Numbered from the stretch's first letter, positions 16,526-26,436 are shown. The stretch is 64,000 bases of DNA from Alphaproteobacteria bacterium (GCA_030427385.1 JAUHWR010000001.1:1302001-1366000); one strand, 5' to 3'. The notes: generated by a model not told the origin, from the letters alone. Numbers and translations: made by a program.

Positions 16526-17731
16526 TTAAGCAGCCCTGCTCATAGCATTCTTTGTCGCCTGAACCACTTTCTCGGCGGCATCCGCCAAATCATTTGCCGC
16601 AATGATATCGAGACCGGAGGAATTCAAAATTTTCTTACCTTCCTCAACATTTGTCCCTTCCAGACGCACAACTAAAGGAACAGAAATATCAATTTGTTTA
16701 GCTGCCGCAATAACACCCTTGGCAATGACATCGCACTTCATAATGCCGCCAAAAATATTAACCAAAACCCCTTTAACATTCGGATCGGAAAGAATAATTT
16801 TAAAGGCCGCGGTTACTTTTTCCTCATCCGCGCCGCCGCCAACATCCAAAAAGTTTGCAGGCTCGCCCCCATAAAGTTTGATAATATCCATAGTAGACAT
16901 AGCCAAACCAGCGCCATTGACCATACAACCGATATTACCATCCAAAGCAACATAAGATAAATCATACTTGTGCGCCTGAAGCTCTTTCTCGTCTTCTTCA
17001 GTTTCATCACGCATTGCCGCAACATCTTTACGACGGAATAACGCATTGTCATCGAACGTCATTTTCGCATCCAGCGCCATCACTTCTCCGCCGGATACAA
17101 TCATTGGGTTAATTTCCACAATCGCTGCATCCAGATCTGTATAACATTGATACAAGCTCACAAAGAACTTCACGGCTGATTTCATAGCCGCCCCTTCAAG
17201 ACCAAGTGCAAATGCAATCTTACGTGCGTGAAATGGTTGCAAACCCGTGGCGGGATCTATGGCAACTTTATGAATTTTCTCCGGTGTTTTTTCTGCAACT
17301 TCCTCAATATCCATACCGCCTTCTGTGGAAGCCATTAAGGTTACACGACTCGTCGCGCGATCCAAAAGCACAGAACAGTAATATTCTTTCTCTATATCCA
17401 CACCGTCCGTTACATATAAACGTTGCACTTCTTTACCTTCAGGGCCGGTCTGCTTCGTGACCAAAGTTTGTCCGATCATTGCCTCCGCCGCTTCTTTAAC
17501 ACCATCAATGGTTTTACAAAGGCGTACCCCGCCTTTACCTTCCGGATTATTCTTAAAATGCCCTGCCCCACGGCCACCTGCGTGGATTTGTGCCTTAACA
17601 ACAAACAAGTCGCTCTTAAGCTCCTCTGCTGCGTTGACGGCTTCCGCAACACTCATAGCCGCGATCCCTTTTGGGACAGCAACATTGTATTTTGCGAGTA
17701 ATTCTTTGGCTTGGTATTCGTGAATATTCAT
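16526..17731 (-). CDS. sucC: Succinyl-CoA synthetase beta subunit
   Basis: ATP-grasp subunit of succinyl-CoA synthetase, 401 residues (alphaproteobacterial range). It begins [15 protein letters not shown], with [17 protein letters not shown] (nucleotide lid), [13 protein letters not shown] and [14 protein letters not shown] near the C-terminus. AGGTAAATAAATT precedes the ATG. It has its own terminator, so it is not in one transcript with sucD. Confidence 0.98.
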   Translation of the reverse strand: MNIHEYQAKELLAKYNVAVPKGIAAMSVAEAVNAAEELKSDLFVVKAQIHAGGRGAGHFKNNPEGKGGVRLCKTIDGVKEAAEAMIGQTLVTKQTGPEGKEVQRLYVTDGVDIEKEYYCSVLLDRATSRVTLMASTEGGMDIEEVAEKTPEKIHKVAIDPATGLQPFHARKIAFALGLEGAAMKSAVKFFVSLYQCYTDLDAAIVEINPMIVSGGEVMALDAKMTFDDNALFRRKDVAAMRDETEEDEKELQAHKYDLSYVALDGNIGCMVNGAGLAMSTMDIIKLYGGEPANFLDVGGGADEEKVTAAFKIILSDPNVKGVLVNIFGGIMKCDVIAKGVIAAAKQIDISVPLVVRLEGTNVEEGKKILNSSGLDIIAANDLADAAEKVVQATKNAMSRAA

Positions 17732-17861
17732 AATTTATTTACCTGACAGTTTTATAATGCGTTATAATATGAATAGCATTTAGGGCACATTTTACAACCG
17801 TCTTTTTAAGTCAAAAAAACTTAAGTTACAGGTTGTAAAATCCCAAGATTACAGTTACTTT

Positions 17862-17890
17862 TTGACAAACATGTGAAAAACACATATAAT
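17862..17890 (+). promoter_or_regulatory. Perfect consensus sigma-70 promoter with inverted repeat in spacer
   Basis: TTGACA (17862-17867), a 17 bp spacer and TATAAT (17885-17890) match the housekeeping consensus at all 12 positions. The spacer contains ATGTG-AAAAA-CACAT (17871-17885), an inverted repeat placed where a repressor would block polymerase. The downstream ATG is at 17917 behind GAGAGG. Strong transcription is expected unless the repeat is bound. Confidence 0.85.
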
Positions 17891-17916
17891 GATGCATATA
17901 TAAGAGAGGTAGGATT

Positions 17917-19104
17917 ATGGCAATAGATCGGGCGGCATATGGATTGGATTCAAAGGAACCTACAACAGCTGAGGATCTTCTGAGTGGAATGCAACGTAAT
18001 GCGTCGATTGCTGATAATATTAATGCCGCACCTAAACCTGAAATAGAAATACACGAACAAGAATCATCAGACCTGAACAAGGCTGCATTTAAGGCCAATC
18101 CAACCACACAAAAAGAACTACGCGAAACTAGAGGCGGTGGCTATAATACGGCCCGTGATGGATCTGGCTCTACAATAGGATTAGTAAGGGAGAGAGAAGA
18201 GGGTCGCCAAAAAATGTCGCAATGGGCAGCCCTAATGGGTGTTTCCTTTTCTGCCTCTGCAATGCAGGCCCTGAGCGGATTTTCACAAGCCGCCGCCGCA
18301 CATAAGCAAGCTATGCAAAAAGTAGAGGCCGCGGATACGCGCTTGGAAGATGCTCTTGCTACCGGCGATCATGATATTATTAGTCAAGAATTATTCAATC
18401 GTGAAAGAACTGGCTATGAAGCTGAAAGCTTGGAAGTCGAGGTACTTACATCATTTTATGCTTTTGCGGAAGAAGCTGCCACACCAACGAATAGTGCGGC
18501 TGATATACGTGAAGAAGGTCGCAAGTACTTAGAAGCAAACTCGGAAGATAGAATTGAAATTTACAACAACATGTCTCCCGAGGCTAGGGCTGCGATAGAT
18601 CAAACAAGAGTAGACATTGGTGAATTGGCCGTTGTCGATGGTGCATGTACATTCCCAACTGAAGGAAGCCCTCTTGACGTTGCCCAAAGGACTTTGGGAA
18701 AATCTTTATTAGGGCCCGACATTTCTAAAATGGATCTCTCCGCGCCGAATGATGAAGTAGAGAGTCAAAATATCGCGCAATCTCAGTCAACACCGCCGCC
18801 TATAGATTTTCTTAATGGCGATATTGCCGAAATGGATCTTACGCCATCACTCCCACCAGCAGAAGAGCCTGTAGCATCAAATGTTCTTTCTTTTAATCCA
18901 ATAAGCGACTCAGCATCAACCGCTGCCGCTTTAGGTGGTGGTTTAGCAGATGAGAATGGCAAAACTGCGGAAGTCTTCTATATGGCCAACACAGCCGCTC
19001 CGTCTGTAATGCAACCCGGTGACCCGGCATTTGACCGAATCAATCTAAATCACGATAATTATGATAAAGGTCCGGATTTAGCTATGGGCGGTATGGGCCT
19101 TTAA
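17917..19104 (+). CDS. Hypothetical 395-residue protein behind a strong promoter
   Basis: No family recognised, no signal peptide or membrane segment. Residues about 85-175 are Ala/Gln/Glu-rich and helical, perhaps coiled coil (SQAAAAHKQAMQKVEAADTR). The C-terminal half is low complexity and contains two related units, GPDISKMDLSAP and NGDIAEMDLTPS. The end is Gly/Met-rich (AMGGMGL). GAGAGG precedes the ATG and a bidirectional terminator follows. It sits between mdh and sucC on the opposite strand. It could be a structural, secreted or host-directed protein; none of these can be shown. Confidence 0.8.
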   Translation: MAIDRAAYGLDSKEPTTAEDLLSGMQRNASIADNINAAPKPEIEIHEQESSDLNKAAFKANPTTQKELRETRGGGYNTARDGSGSTIGLVREREEGRQKMSQWAALMGVSFSASAMQALSGFSQAAAAHKQAMQKVEAADTRLEDALATGDHDIISQELFNRERTGYEAESLEVEVLTSFYAFAEEAATPTNSAADIREEGRKYLEANSEDRIEIYNNMSPEARAAIDQTRVDIGELAVVDGACTFPTEGSPLDVAQRTLGKSLLGPDISKMDLSAPNDEVESQNIAQSQSTPPPIDFLNGDIAEMDLTPSLPPAEEPVASNVLSFNPISDSASTAAALGGGLADENGKTAEVFYMANTAAPSVMQPGDPAFDRINLNHDNYDKGPDLAMGGMGL

Positions 19105-19121
19105 GACTTCAATGTAAATTC

Positions 19122-19149
19122 AAAAAAACCGGCATATGCCGGTTTTTTT
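19122..19149. terminator. Perfect palindromic bidirectional terminator
   Basis: A 28 bp perfect palindrome: seven A, CCGGC, AT | AT, GCCGG, seven T. It serves the 395-residue gene on the plus strand and mdh (stop at 19189) on the minus strand. Confidence 0.9.
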
Positions 19150-19188
19150 AATGTGTGCGATAAAATTTAACACTTCAACGAAAATATA

Positions 19189-20157
<969 letters not shown>

Positions 20158-20285
20158 TTAGAATTTTTTATTATTGAACCACAAACTCAGCCAAAGGAAA
20201 ACAACGTTATTTTTATCTTTGATATTTCACTTTGCCTGACTTTGTTTTACGTTAATCCTATACAAAATAATCCGAAGGAAAAAAT

Positions 20286-21023
20286 ATGTTTGATTTGACA
20301 GGAAAAACAGCACTCGTCACAGGCGCAACAGGCGGCATTGGTGATGCCATCGCCAAAGCTTTAGCCGCGCAAGGCGCAAAAGTTGGGCTTTCCGGACGCA
20401 ATGAAAGTAAGCTTGTGCAGCTAAAAAACGAGATTGGCGATGACGCTTTTATCTTGCCTGCTGATCTATCCGCGGACGGGGCAATTGATGATCTGGTCAA
20501 ACGTGCGGAGGAATCTTTGGGTCAAATTGATATCCTTGTTAATAATGCCGGTTTAACCCGTGATGGTTTGTCCATGCGTATGAAAGACGATGATTGGCAA
20601 GAGGTTTTGGACGTCAATTTATCTGCTACATTTAAACTGGCACGTGCTGTTCAACGCGGCATGATGAAACGACGTTTTGGGCGCATTATTAACATCGCCT
20701 CTGTTGTGGGGGTTACAGGCAACCCCGGTCAATGTAACTACGTTGCCTCAAAAGCCGGAATGATCGGCTGGTCAAAAGCAATGGCCGCCGAAGTCGCAAG
20801 TCGTGGTATTACAATTAACTGCATTGCACCTGGTTTTATTGCTACCGCAATGACAGATGCATTGACAGATGATCAAAAAGATAAAATTAACAGTACCATC
20901 CCCATGGCAAAAATGGGATCATCCGAAGATATCGCGGCCGCCACCGCCTATCTGGCCAGCGATGAAGCGGGATATATCACAGGCGCGACTATTCATGTAA
21001 ATGGTGGCATGGCAATGATATAG
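20286..21023 (+). CDS. fabG: 3-oxoacyl-ACP reductase
   Basis: NADPH-dependent ketoacyl-ACP reductase of fatty-acid elongation, 245 residues. SDR features are ALVTGATGGIGDAIAKAL (cofactor), LVNNAGLTRDGL, Ser in INIASVVGVTGNPGQ, and YVASKAGMIGWSKA (Tyr-Lys pair). AAGGAAAAAAT precedes the ATG. It stands alone, without fabD or acpP; other SDRs are possible but the fit to FabG is very close. Confidence 0.93.
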   Translation: MFDLTGKTALVTGATGGIGDAIAKALAAQGAKVGLSGRNESKLVQLKNEIGDDAFILPADLSADGAIDDLVKRAEESLGQIDILVNNAGLTRDGLSMRMKDDDWQEVLDVNLSATFKLARAVQRGMMKRRFGRIINIASVVGVTGNPGQCNYVASKAGMIGWSKAMAAEVASRGITINCIAPGFIATAMTDALTDDQKDKINSTIPMAKMGSSEDIAAATAYLASDEAGYITGATIHVNGGMAMI

Positions 21024-21034
21024 AAACAGATATC

Positions 21035-21607
21035 TTATTCTACATCCGGCATCGGGAGCATATTCGGGTCAAATGGTTCGGCATGACCCGATGCGGATCT
21101 TGGCGGGTTTTTGGGTGGTGCCGGTCTATTGTCGCCCCTATGCCTACCTTCTGTTTCAGATAGCACATGATCAAATCCGTCGCCTCGCTTGCCGCCGCCG
21201 CGCATAAGGTATCCTGCAAAACGTCTACGATCCTCTGCCTTTAGTTCTGTTGCAATCAGACCTGTCTTTTTTGCCTGTGCTTGCAACATTTTATAGCGAA
21301 CTTCATTTAATTTAGAGACCGCATCTTGATACAACTGCGGATCAAAAGTCTCTTCGTTCAGTGCATCGCGCACAGCTTGCTTGGCTTCTCGTGCCTCCCC
21401 AAAAAGGCCGCGAATTTCGGCCTTGGATTGCTCAAAAGCGCCGTCAATACGCGAACGGACATCCTCAGGTAGAGAGGCAATTTCACGTTGAAAATCACGG
21501 TGGTTAAAGTGCTTAAATAACCGGTACGACCCGCCGCCCATTAACCCCAATAAAATAATATTTAACAGGATTGAAAGCGTAAAAATAATTTTCAGCTTCT
21601 TATTCAT
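21035..21607 (-). CDS. Membrane-anchored periplasmic metal-resistance-like protein
   Basis: 190 residues with an uncleaved N-terminal segment (LSILLNIILLGLMGGGSY), then a helical domain (LPEDVRSRIDGAF, AREAKQAVRDALNEE) like the Metal_resist/CnrX-ZraP-Spy group. A Pro/Arg-rich tail follows. It overlaps the anti-sigma-like gene by 4 bp and is last in an operon with an ECF sigma factor. A stress- or metal-sensing role in control of that sigma is likely but inferred. Confidence 0.7.
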   Translation of the reverse strand: MNKKLKIIFTLSILLNIILLGLMGGGSYRLFKHFNHRDFQREIASLPEDVRSRIDGAFEQSKAEIRGLFGEAREAKQAVRDALNEETFDPQLYQDAVSKLNEVRYKMLQAQAKKTGLIATELKAEDRRRFAGYLMRGGGKRGDGFDHVLSETEGRHRGDNRPAPPKNPPRSASGHAEPFDPNMLPMPDVE

Positions 21608-21894
21608 AAGGTCTCCACATAATAGGAATTATCAACCGCATACAAGATATCTTGCTCATTAACTGTCATGGCTTCAATTGAATTAAACCCAAAATCCATT
21701 CCGATCCCTGCAAAAAAACTCACGATAAATAACGCACTAAGTACCAAATAAGGACGCGGAAGTATCAGCATCATCCAGATGCCCGCATTTTGCCCACCCT
21801 GCTGAGCATTGGCGATAATACGCGCTGCCAAATCATGCGGTGTTGGCGGCGATAACCTTGTCCCTAATATATTTTGGTTAAATTCATGCTTCAT
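21604..21894 (-). CDS. Small single-span protein, probable anti-sigma partner
   Basis: 96 residues: a cytoplasmic N-terminus (about 1-43), one membrane segment (YLVLSALFIVSFFAGIGMDF) and a short acidic periplasmic tail. It starts 1 bp after the ECF sigma gene and overlaps the next gene by 4 bp, the usual place for an anti-sigma factor. No zinc-binding HxxxCxxC motif is present, so it would belong to a ZAS-less, CnrY-like type. Function is inferred from position. Confidence 0.65.
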   Translation of the reverse strand: MKHEFNQNILGTRLSPPTPHDLAARIIANAQQGGQNAGIWMMLILPRPYLVLSALFIVSFFAGIGMDFGFNSIEAMTVNEQDILYAVDNSYYVETL

Positions 21895-21895
21895 A

Positions 21896-22459
21896 TCAAC
21901 TCGGCTTTCTTTCGATCATTATTTGATAAAGCGATTTTTTTGCCCGCATTAATAATGATTCCATTGCTTTAATACTTACATCCATAATTTCGGCGGCATC
22001 TTTCTGCCTTAAATCCTCATAAAAACATAAATTTAATGCTTGTTGCTGACGCTCGGGTAAATTGCTAATCGCCTGCTCTAATTCAATCTTTGCGACTTTT
22101 TCTTCTAATTCATGCAGAGGAATATTCGGATCATTCATACTCTGCTGCATTAAATAATCATAATCAGGAATTGGCTTTTTCTTACGTAACATATCGATGG
22201 CCCTATTCATTGCCACCCGTGTCAACCAAGTGCGGAAACTGGCGCCTTTGGTCGAGTCAAATAAAGATGGCTTATGCCAAAACTTTAAAAAGACATCCTG
22301 AACCACATCCTCTGCCTCTTGCGTATCGGGATATGTACGCCAAACAATGCGATAAAGATAATCAGTATGTCTGTTTACAAGCATTGCAAAGGCCTCGGAG
22401 TGACCTTTTTGCACCTGAAGAACCAATTCTTCATCTGAATCGTCTGAATAAAATTCCAT
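21896..22459 (-). CDS. ECF-family RNA polymerase sigma factor
   Basis: 187 residues. Region 2 (FAMLVNRHTDYLYRIVWRT, AEDVVQDVFLKFWHKP, RTWLTRVAMNRAIDMLRK) and region 4 (LPERQQQALNLCFYEDLRQKD, then the HTH EIMDVSIKAMESLLMRAKK) are both intact, with a short acidic linker and no region 3. It is second in an EF-hand/sigma/anti-sigma-like/metal-resistance-like operon, so it probably responds to an envelope or metal signal. Confidence 0.92.
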   Translation of the reverse strand: MEFYSDDSDEELVLQVQKGHSEAFAMLVNRHTDYLYRIVWRTYPDTQEAEDVVQDVFLKFWHKPSLFDSTKGASFRTWLTRVAMNRAIDMLRKKKPIPDYDYLMQQSMNDPNIPLHELEEKVAKIELEQAISNLPERQQQALNLCFYEDLRQKDAAEIMDVSIKAMESLLMRAKKSLYQIMIERKPS

Positions 22460-22488
22460 GATGCAAAAAGATACACGCTTATTTTAGT

Positions 22489-22815
22489 TTATTCTACGGG
22501 CTTGTCAGACATTTTTTCTTTATGCGCTTTCCGTTTTTCACGCATGGCTTCTTTTTTTGCCTTCATTTCTTCATGCGTGACAAAACCATCGCCATCGGCA
22601 TCTAATTTAGAAAAACGATCTTGTGATGCGGCTTGATGCTCTTCCAAGCTAATTTTACCATCACCATCCGTATCCATTTTTGCAAAATGCTCGGCTCCTC
22701 TTGCTTTATGGCCTTTCCCGCCTTCATGGGGCTCCGCATTAGCAAGCGTTCCGAGAGACGCCAAAGCCATGGTTCCGATTGCGAAACTAGCTAGTAATGT
22801 TTTTGAAAATGTCAT
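22489..22815 (-). CDS. Periplasmic EF-hand protein
   Basis: 108 residues: signal peptide (LLASFAIGTMALASLGTLA, cleavage near ANAEP), then two canonical EF-hand loops, DTDGDGKISLEE and DADGDGFVTHEE, and a Lys/Glu-rich tail. GAAAGGA lies 6 nt before the ATG at 22815; the upstream ATG at 22830 contains this site and is less likely. It heads the sigma-factor operon, 29 bp before the sigma start, suggesting a calcium-binding partner or target of that system. Confidence 0.85.
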   Translation of the reverse strand: MTFSKTLLASFAIGTMALASLGTLANAEPHEGGKGHKARGAEHFAKMDTDGDGKISLEEHQAASQDRFSKLDADGDGFVTHEEMKAKKEAMREKRKAHKEKMSDKPVE

Positions 22816-22886
22816 AGGTAATCCTTTCATAAGTCATTTGGTTATACTTATGTTACGAATAAAAGCCAATAATCCTTCGAAAAAAT

Positions 22887-23780
22887 TTAATGTAGTTCTA
22901 ATAACATACAACGCGCCGAACCACCGCCATATGTTTCAATGGTGGAAATATCACTATAGATAATATCATCGGTGTATTTTAACAAATCCGATTTTTGTGT
23001 GTCTGTATACGCCGTGTAAGCCGCTTTAGACATAACCAGAATTTTTTGATTATCGCGCCCTCTCACCTCCAGAGTATTTCCACAAAAACTCTTTAATTGA
23101 TCCATCGAAATATCGACTATGGCACGATGTTTTTTTAATTTTTCCAAAACACGCCCGCGATCCTCTTCTATAATGCAGGAGCTACAAATCCCCGCAACAT
23201 CCGTGCCGATATACATCAAAACATCCGTATGATAAACGGGCTTTCCAACGTGGTTCTTGGTTTGAAAAAAAACAGGCTCAAATTCAAAATGACGACACCA
23301 TTGTGCCGCCAATTCCTTATTCGTGCGCGGTGATAAGGCGATATATGCAACTCGATTAACACGGTCAAGCCAATGAGATCCGGTACTTTCCAGGAAACGC
23401 CCCTCTAATTCTTCATGAGATAAATCAAGCGCCACATCATAAGAACGCCCAAGATATTCCATGATATCTTCACGGCGCTCAATCCGTCTATTTTTCGCTA
23501 ACATTGGATATAGAACCATACGCCCGCCCGATAAAGTGGCAACCCAATTATTACAAAATATATCATCCGGTGATTCTTTTTGACCAAGTGCAGTGACCAC
23601 GATGACGCCTGCCTCAATTAATCGATCACGCAAGCCCCTAAATTCTATAACGGACTTTTGCTGAACAGACGAGATGTCCTTTGGGTCATCTTCCTGATAA
23701 GTATTGGTTTCCATGGTTTGCGGGTTAGAATGAAAGCCTGCTGGCTCCATCATCATTATTTTATTGGTTGTCTGCAGCAT
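22887..23780 (-). CDS. CtlX-type amidinotransferase-fold hydrolase
   Basis: About 297 residues of the arginine deiminase/DDAH superfamily, closest by eye to the citrulline-utilization hydrolase group: LQTTNKIMMMEPAGFHSN at the start, ETNTYQ, DDIFCNNW, the catalytic His in VYHTDVLMYIG and the nucleophile Cys in GGGSARCMLLE. I chose the ATG at 23780 because it aligns with family N-termini; a TTG at 23792 is possible. The gene begins within the 3' end of the CheD-like gene, so the two are translationally coupled. The substrate is unproven. Confidence 0.8.
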   Translation of the reverse strand: MLQTTNKIMMMEPAGFHSNPQTMETNTYQEDDPKDISSVQQKSVIEFRGLRDRLIEAGVIVVTALGQKESPDDIFCNNWVATLSGGRMVLYPMLAKNRRIERREDIMEYLGRSYDVALDLSHEELEGRFLESTGSHWLDRVNRVAYIALSPRTNKELAAQWCRHFEFEPVFFQTKNHVGKPVYHTDVLMYIGTDVAGICSSCIIEEDRGRVLEKLKKHRAIVDISMDQLKSFCGNTLEVRGRDNQKILVMSKAAYTAYTDTQKSDLLKYTDDIIYSDISTIETYGGGSARCMLLELH

Positions 23781-24384
23781 CAATTGATCCAAATTTTTGT
23801 TTTACTTGTTCAAGATAAGTATGCTCTCGCTTCCAGAGTTCTTCTATATCTTTTTTCCTTCGTAGGGCATGTTTTTCCATACGTCCCGTATAAGGGAAAA
23901 AATGAATACGGCGACAACTTTCGCCCCCGACATCCTTTGTAATCATGCGAAGTCCTTTATCCATGATCTCTGTTTGCGCGAAAATAATATTCTTCAGCCC
24001 CATGTCAAATTCATCATTCATTAAACTCGCGCCGCCAGACAAGCGGATATTGATCCGTTTTTTCCCTGCCCCCTTCGTCTTAAGGGCATTAATAAGCCCT
24101 TCCAAAGGAGCCTTTGCATAATCAATGATCAGGTCACTATCACGCTGATTTTTCTTAAAATTCATAATTAATTCTTCTGGAATGAAGATATGTGCTAGCC
24201 CGCCAACATGCGCTTCGACGTCATACATACATACAATAACGCCAGCACCTGTCTCGGCGACTAAAATTTCATCCGCACTATCAGAAAAGATAAAATTTCC
24301 CGGCAAAACCAAATGCTGCTTCTGCCAGTATTTTTTAGAAAAATAACTTTGGTAATTCGAATGGACTCGTCGTTCTTCTGTCAT
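23761..24384 (-). CDS. CheD-like protein lacking the catalytic cysteine
   Basis: 207 residues. Residues 25-80 align with chemoreceptor glutamine deamidase CheD: LVLPGNFIFSDSADEILVAE, then GVIVCMYD and VGGLAHIFIPE with the conserved His. The family's LGSCV nucleophile motif reads TGAGV, so the Cys is Gly. The C-terminal 55 residues (basic and acidic helices) are extra. No chemotaxis genes are near. TATAAT ends 6 nt before the ATG and no Shine-Dalgarno is present, so the message may be leaderless. Probably a non-catalytic CheD relative. Confidence 0.75.
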   Translation of the reverse strand: MTEERRVHSNYQSYFSKKYWQKQHLVLPGNFIFSDSADEILVAETGAGVIVCMYDVEAHVGGLAHIFIPEELIMNFKKNQRDSDLIIDYAKAPLEGLINALKTKGAGKKRINIRLSGGASLMNDEFDMGLKNIIFAQTEIMDKGLRMITKDVGGESCRRIHFFPYTGRMEKHALRRKKDIEELWKREHTYLEQVKQKFGSIDAADNQ

Positions 24385-24440
24385 AGTGTTATTATAACCT
24401 ATACTATTTAATAACTTATTATGAGGTAGATTTTTCTTGG

Positions 24441-25373
24441 CTAAATGCGAGTTAAATAGTCTTTATAGGCGACTTCCAACCCCTCTTTAAGTTCTATTTT
24501 AGGAAACCACCCTAAATTATTTACTTTGCAATTATTGAGCACTTTTCGGGGTGTTCCATCCGGTTTTTTGGAATTAAATGTAATTTCACCTTTAAATCCT
24601 GAAATATCTGCCATCATATGAGCCAAATCTGACATATTTATCTCCTGCCCCGACCCCACATTGATCGGCATTTCCTCGTTATAATGCTCGAGAATACAGA
24701 TCAAACCTTCCGTTAAATCATCCACATTCAGAAACTCTCTCAGGGGCGTGCCAGTCCCCCAGAACTCTATATGTGATTTTCCCTGACGTTTAGCGTCTTC
24801 AAACTTCATAATCATTGCGGGAATAACATGCGAATTTTCAGGGTCATAGGTATCTCCTATACCGTATAAATTACACGGCATGGCAGAAATAAAATTGCAC
24901 CCATATTGGCGCCGATACATTTGGCACATCTTTATTCCTGCGATTTTAGCAATCGCATATGCTTCATTAGTCGGCTCCAGATAGCCCGATAAAAGCGCAT
25001 CTTCTTTAATTGGCTGCTCCGCTAATTTTGGATATATACATGAGGAGCCTAGTAGTAAAAGCTTTTCAACATCATACTTATGAGCCGCATGGATCACATT
25101 CGCCTCAATCATTAGATTGTCATATAGAAAATCAGCCGGATAAGTTGAATTTGCGCCGATACCGCCAACCTTTGCCGCACAAAGAATTATAATCTCTGGC
25201 CGGTGTATAGACATCCATTGATCCACGTCGGCGCTATTTCGCAAATCCAGACTGGCCCTATCAACTGTTAGGGGCTTAATATGATCTTTTGCAAATCGGC
25301 GCATCAAAGACGAACCAACCATACCATTATGCCCTGCCACCCATATTCTCTTATGTTTCAAATCATGCGGCAT
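24441..25373 (-). CDS. fcl: GDP-L-fucose synthase
   Basis: NADPH-dependent 3,5-epimerase/4-reductase that converts GDP-4-keto-6-deoxymannose to GDP-L-fucose. 310 residues; WVAGHNGMVGSSLMRRF (Rossmann), CAAKVGGIGAN, Ser in LLLGSSCIYPK and Tyr-Lys in NEAYAIAKIAGIKMC are visible. It overlaps gmd by 11 bp and the two make one pathway. No glycosyltransferase or fucose-using gene is adjacent. Confidence 0.95.
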   Translation of the reverse strand: MPHDLKHKRIWVAGHNGMVGSSLMRRFAKDHIKPLTVDRASLDLRNSADVDQWMSIHRPEIIILCAAKVGGIGANSTYPADFLYDNLMIEANVIHAAHKYDVEKLLLLGSSCIYPKLAEQPIKEDALLSGYLEPTNEAYAIAKIAGIKMCQMYRRQYGCNFISAMPCNLYGIGDTYDPENSHVIPAMIMKFEDAKRQGKSHIEFWGTGTPLREFLNVDDLTEGLICILEHYNEEMPINVGSGQEINMSDLAHMMADISGFKGEITFNSKKPDGTPRKVLNNCKVNNLGWFPKIELKEGLEVAYKDYLTRI

Positions 25374-26436
25374 TTTCTGCTTTCAGAATGATTGTCTCAG
25401 CACGTTTATTTTGAAGAGCAAATCTCATGTCTTCTTCAACCATTTCTGATATTAAATCATCAAAAGACACCGCAGGCTGCCAACCTAATACTTCCCTTGC
25501 TTTGGATGCATCACCGCATAAATGATGAACGTCATTGGGTCTATATAAATCACGATTAATACGCACTAAAACCTTGCCGGTTTTTTGGTCTCTCCCCTGC
25601 TCCTCCGTAAAACGTCCCTGCCAGGTGATATTAATATTTACAACCTTAAATGCCGCTTCTACCAAGTATCTTACGCTATGGGATTCGCCCGATGCCAAAA
25701 TATAGTCATCCGGTTGATCTTGCTGTAACATCATCCACATACCACGCACATAATCAGCCGCATGCCCCCAATCACGGCGGGCATCAAGATTTCCAAGTTC
25801 GAGGATATTTTGTGTTCCGACTTTTATGGCGGCAACAGCTTTGGTGACCTTGCGCGTGACAAAATCTTCCCCTCTCAAGGGGCTTTCGTGATTGAATAAA
25901 ATCCCGTTTGAGGCATGGAGCTTATATGACTTCCTAGCAATTTGCACCATTGAATAGGCATATAGCTTTGCCGCTGCATAGGGGCTGCATGGCACCATAT
26001 TTGTTGTTTCACATTGCGGCGCCGGTGCATTCCCAAATAATTCAGATGAACTCGCTTGGTAAAATCTGGCATTTGGGCATAACAAACGCATCGCCTCTAA
26101 GAGACGCGCCGTGCCCAATCCATTGACATTTGCAGTATATTCCGGTGCATGGAAGCTGAAACCAACATGACTTTGCGCCGCTAAATTATATATTTCATCC
26201 GGTTGAACCGTCATTAAAACACGGTGCAAACTAGCCCCGTCCAACATATCCCCATCATGTAACGTTAGGTGAGGATGGTCCAAAACATTAAACAAACGCC
26301 CCTTACACTCGACCTCGCCGCGTGGCACTATACCGTGAACCTTATAACCTTTATCAAGTAAAAACTTTGTAAGATAAGAACCATCCTGACCCGTAATACC
26401 TGTAATCAGTGCCTTTTTCAAAGTTGTTGCTTTCAA
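25363..26436 (-). CDS. gmd: GDP-mannose 4,6-dehydratase
   Basis: Makes GDP-4-keto-6-deoxy-D-mannose, the substrate of the next gene. 357 residues; ALITGITGQDGSYLTKFLLD, YNLAAQSHVGFSF, FYQASSSELFGN and SPYAAAKLYAYSM are family hallmarks. There is no ATG start: the frame begins with TTG at 26436, or TTG at 26421, which would give the canonical MKKALITG. The last 11 bp overlap fcl. Confidence 0.95.
   Translation of the reverse strand: MKATTLKKALITGITGQDGSYLTKFLLDKGYKVHGIVPRGEVECKGRLFNVLDHPHLTLHDGDMLDGASLHRVLMTVQPDEIYNLAAQSHVGFSFHAPEYTANVNGLGTARLLEAMRLLCPNARFYQASSSELFGNAPAPQCETTNMVPCSPYAAAKLYAYSMVQIARKSYKLHASNGILFNHESPLRGEDFVTRKVTKAVAAIKVGTQNILELGNLDARRDWGHAADYVRGMWMMLQQDQPDDYILASGESHSVRYLVEAAFKVVNINITWQGRFTEEQGRDQKTGKVLVRINRDLYRPNDVHHLCGDASKAREVLGWQPAVSFDDLISEMVEEDMRFALQNKRAETIILKAENAA

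Noticed and set aside
24441-26436. Capsule or O-antigen biosynthesis cluster
   Set aside because: Only gmd and fcl are present; no glycosyltransferase, flippase or polymerase adjoins them.
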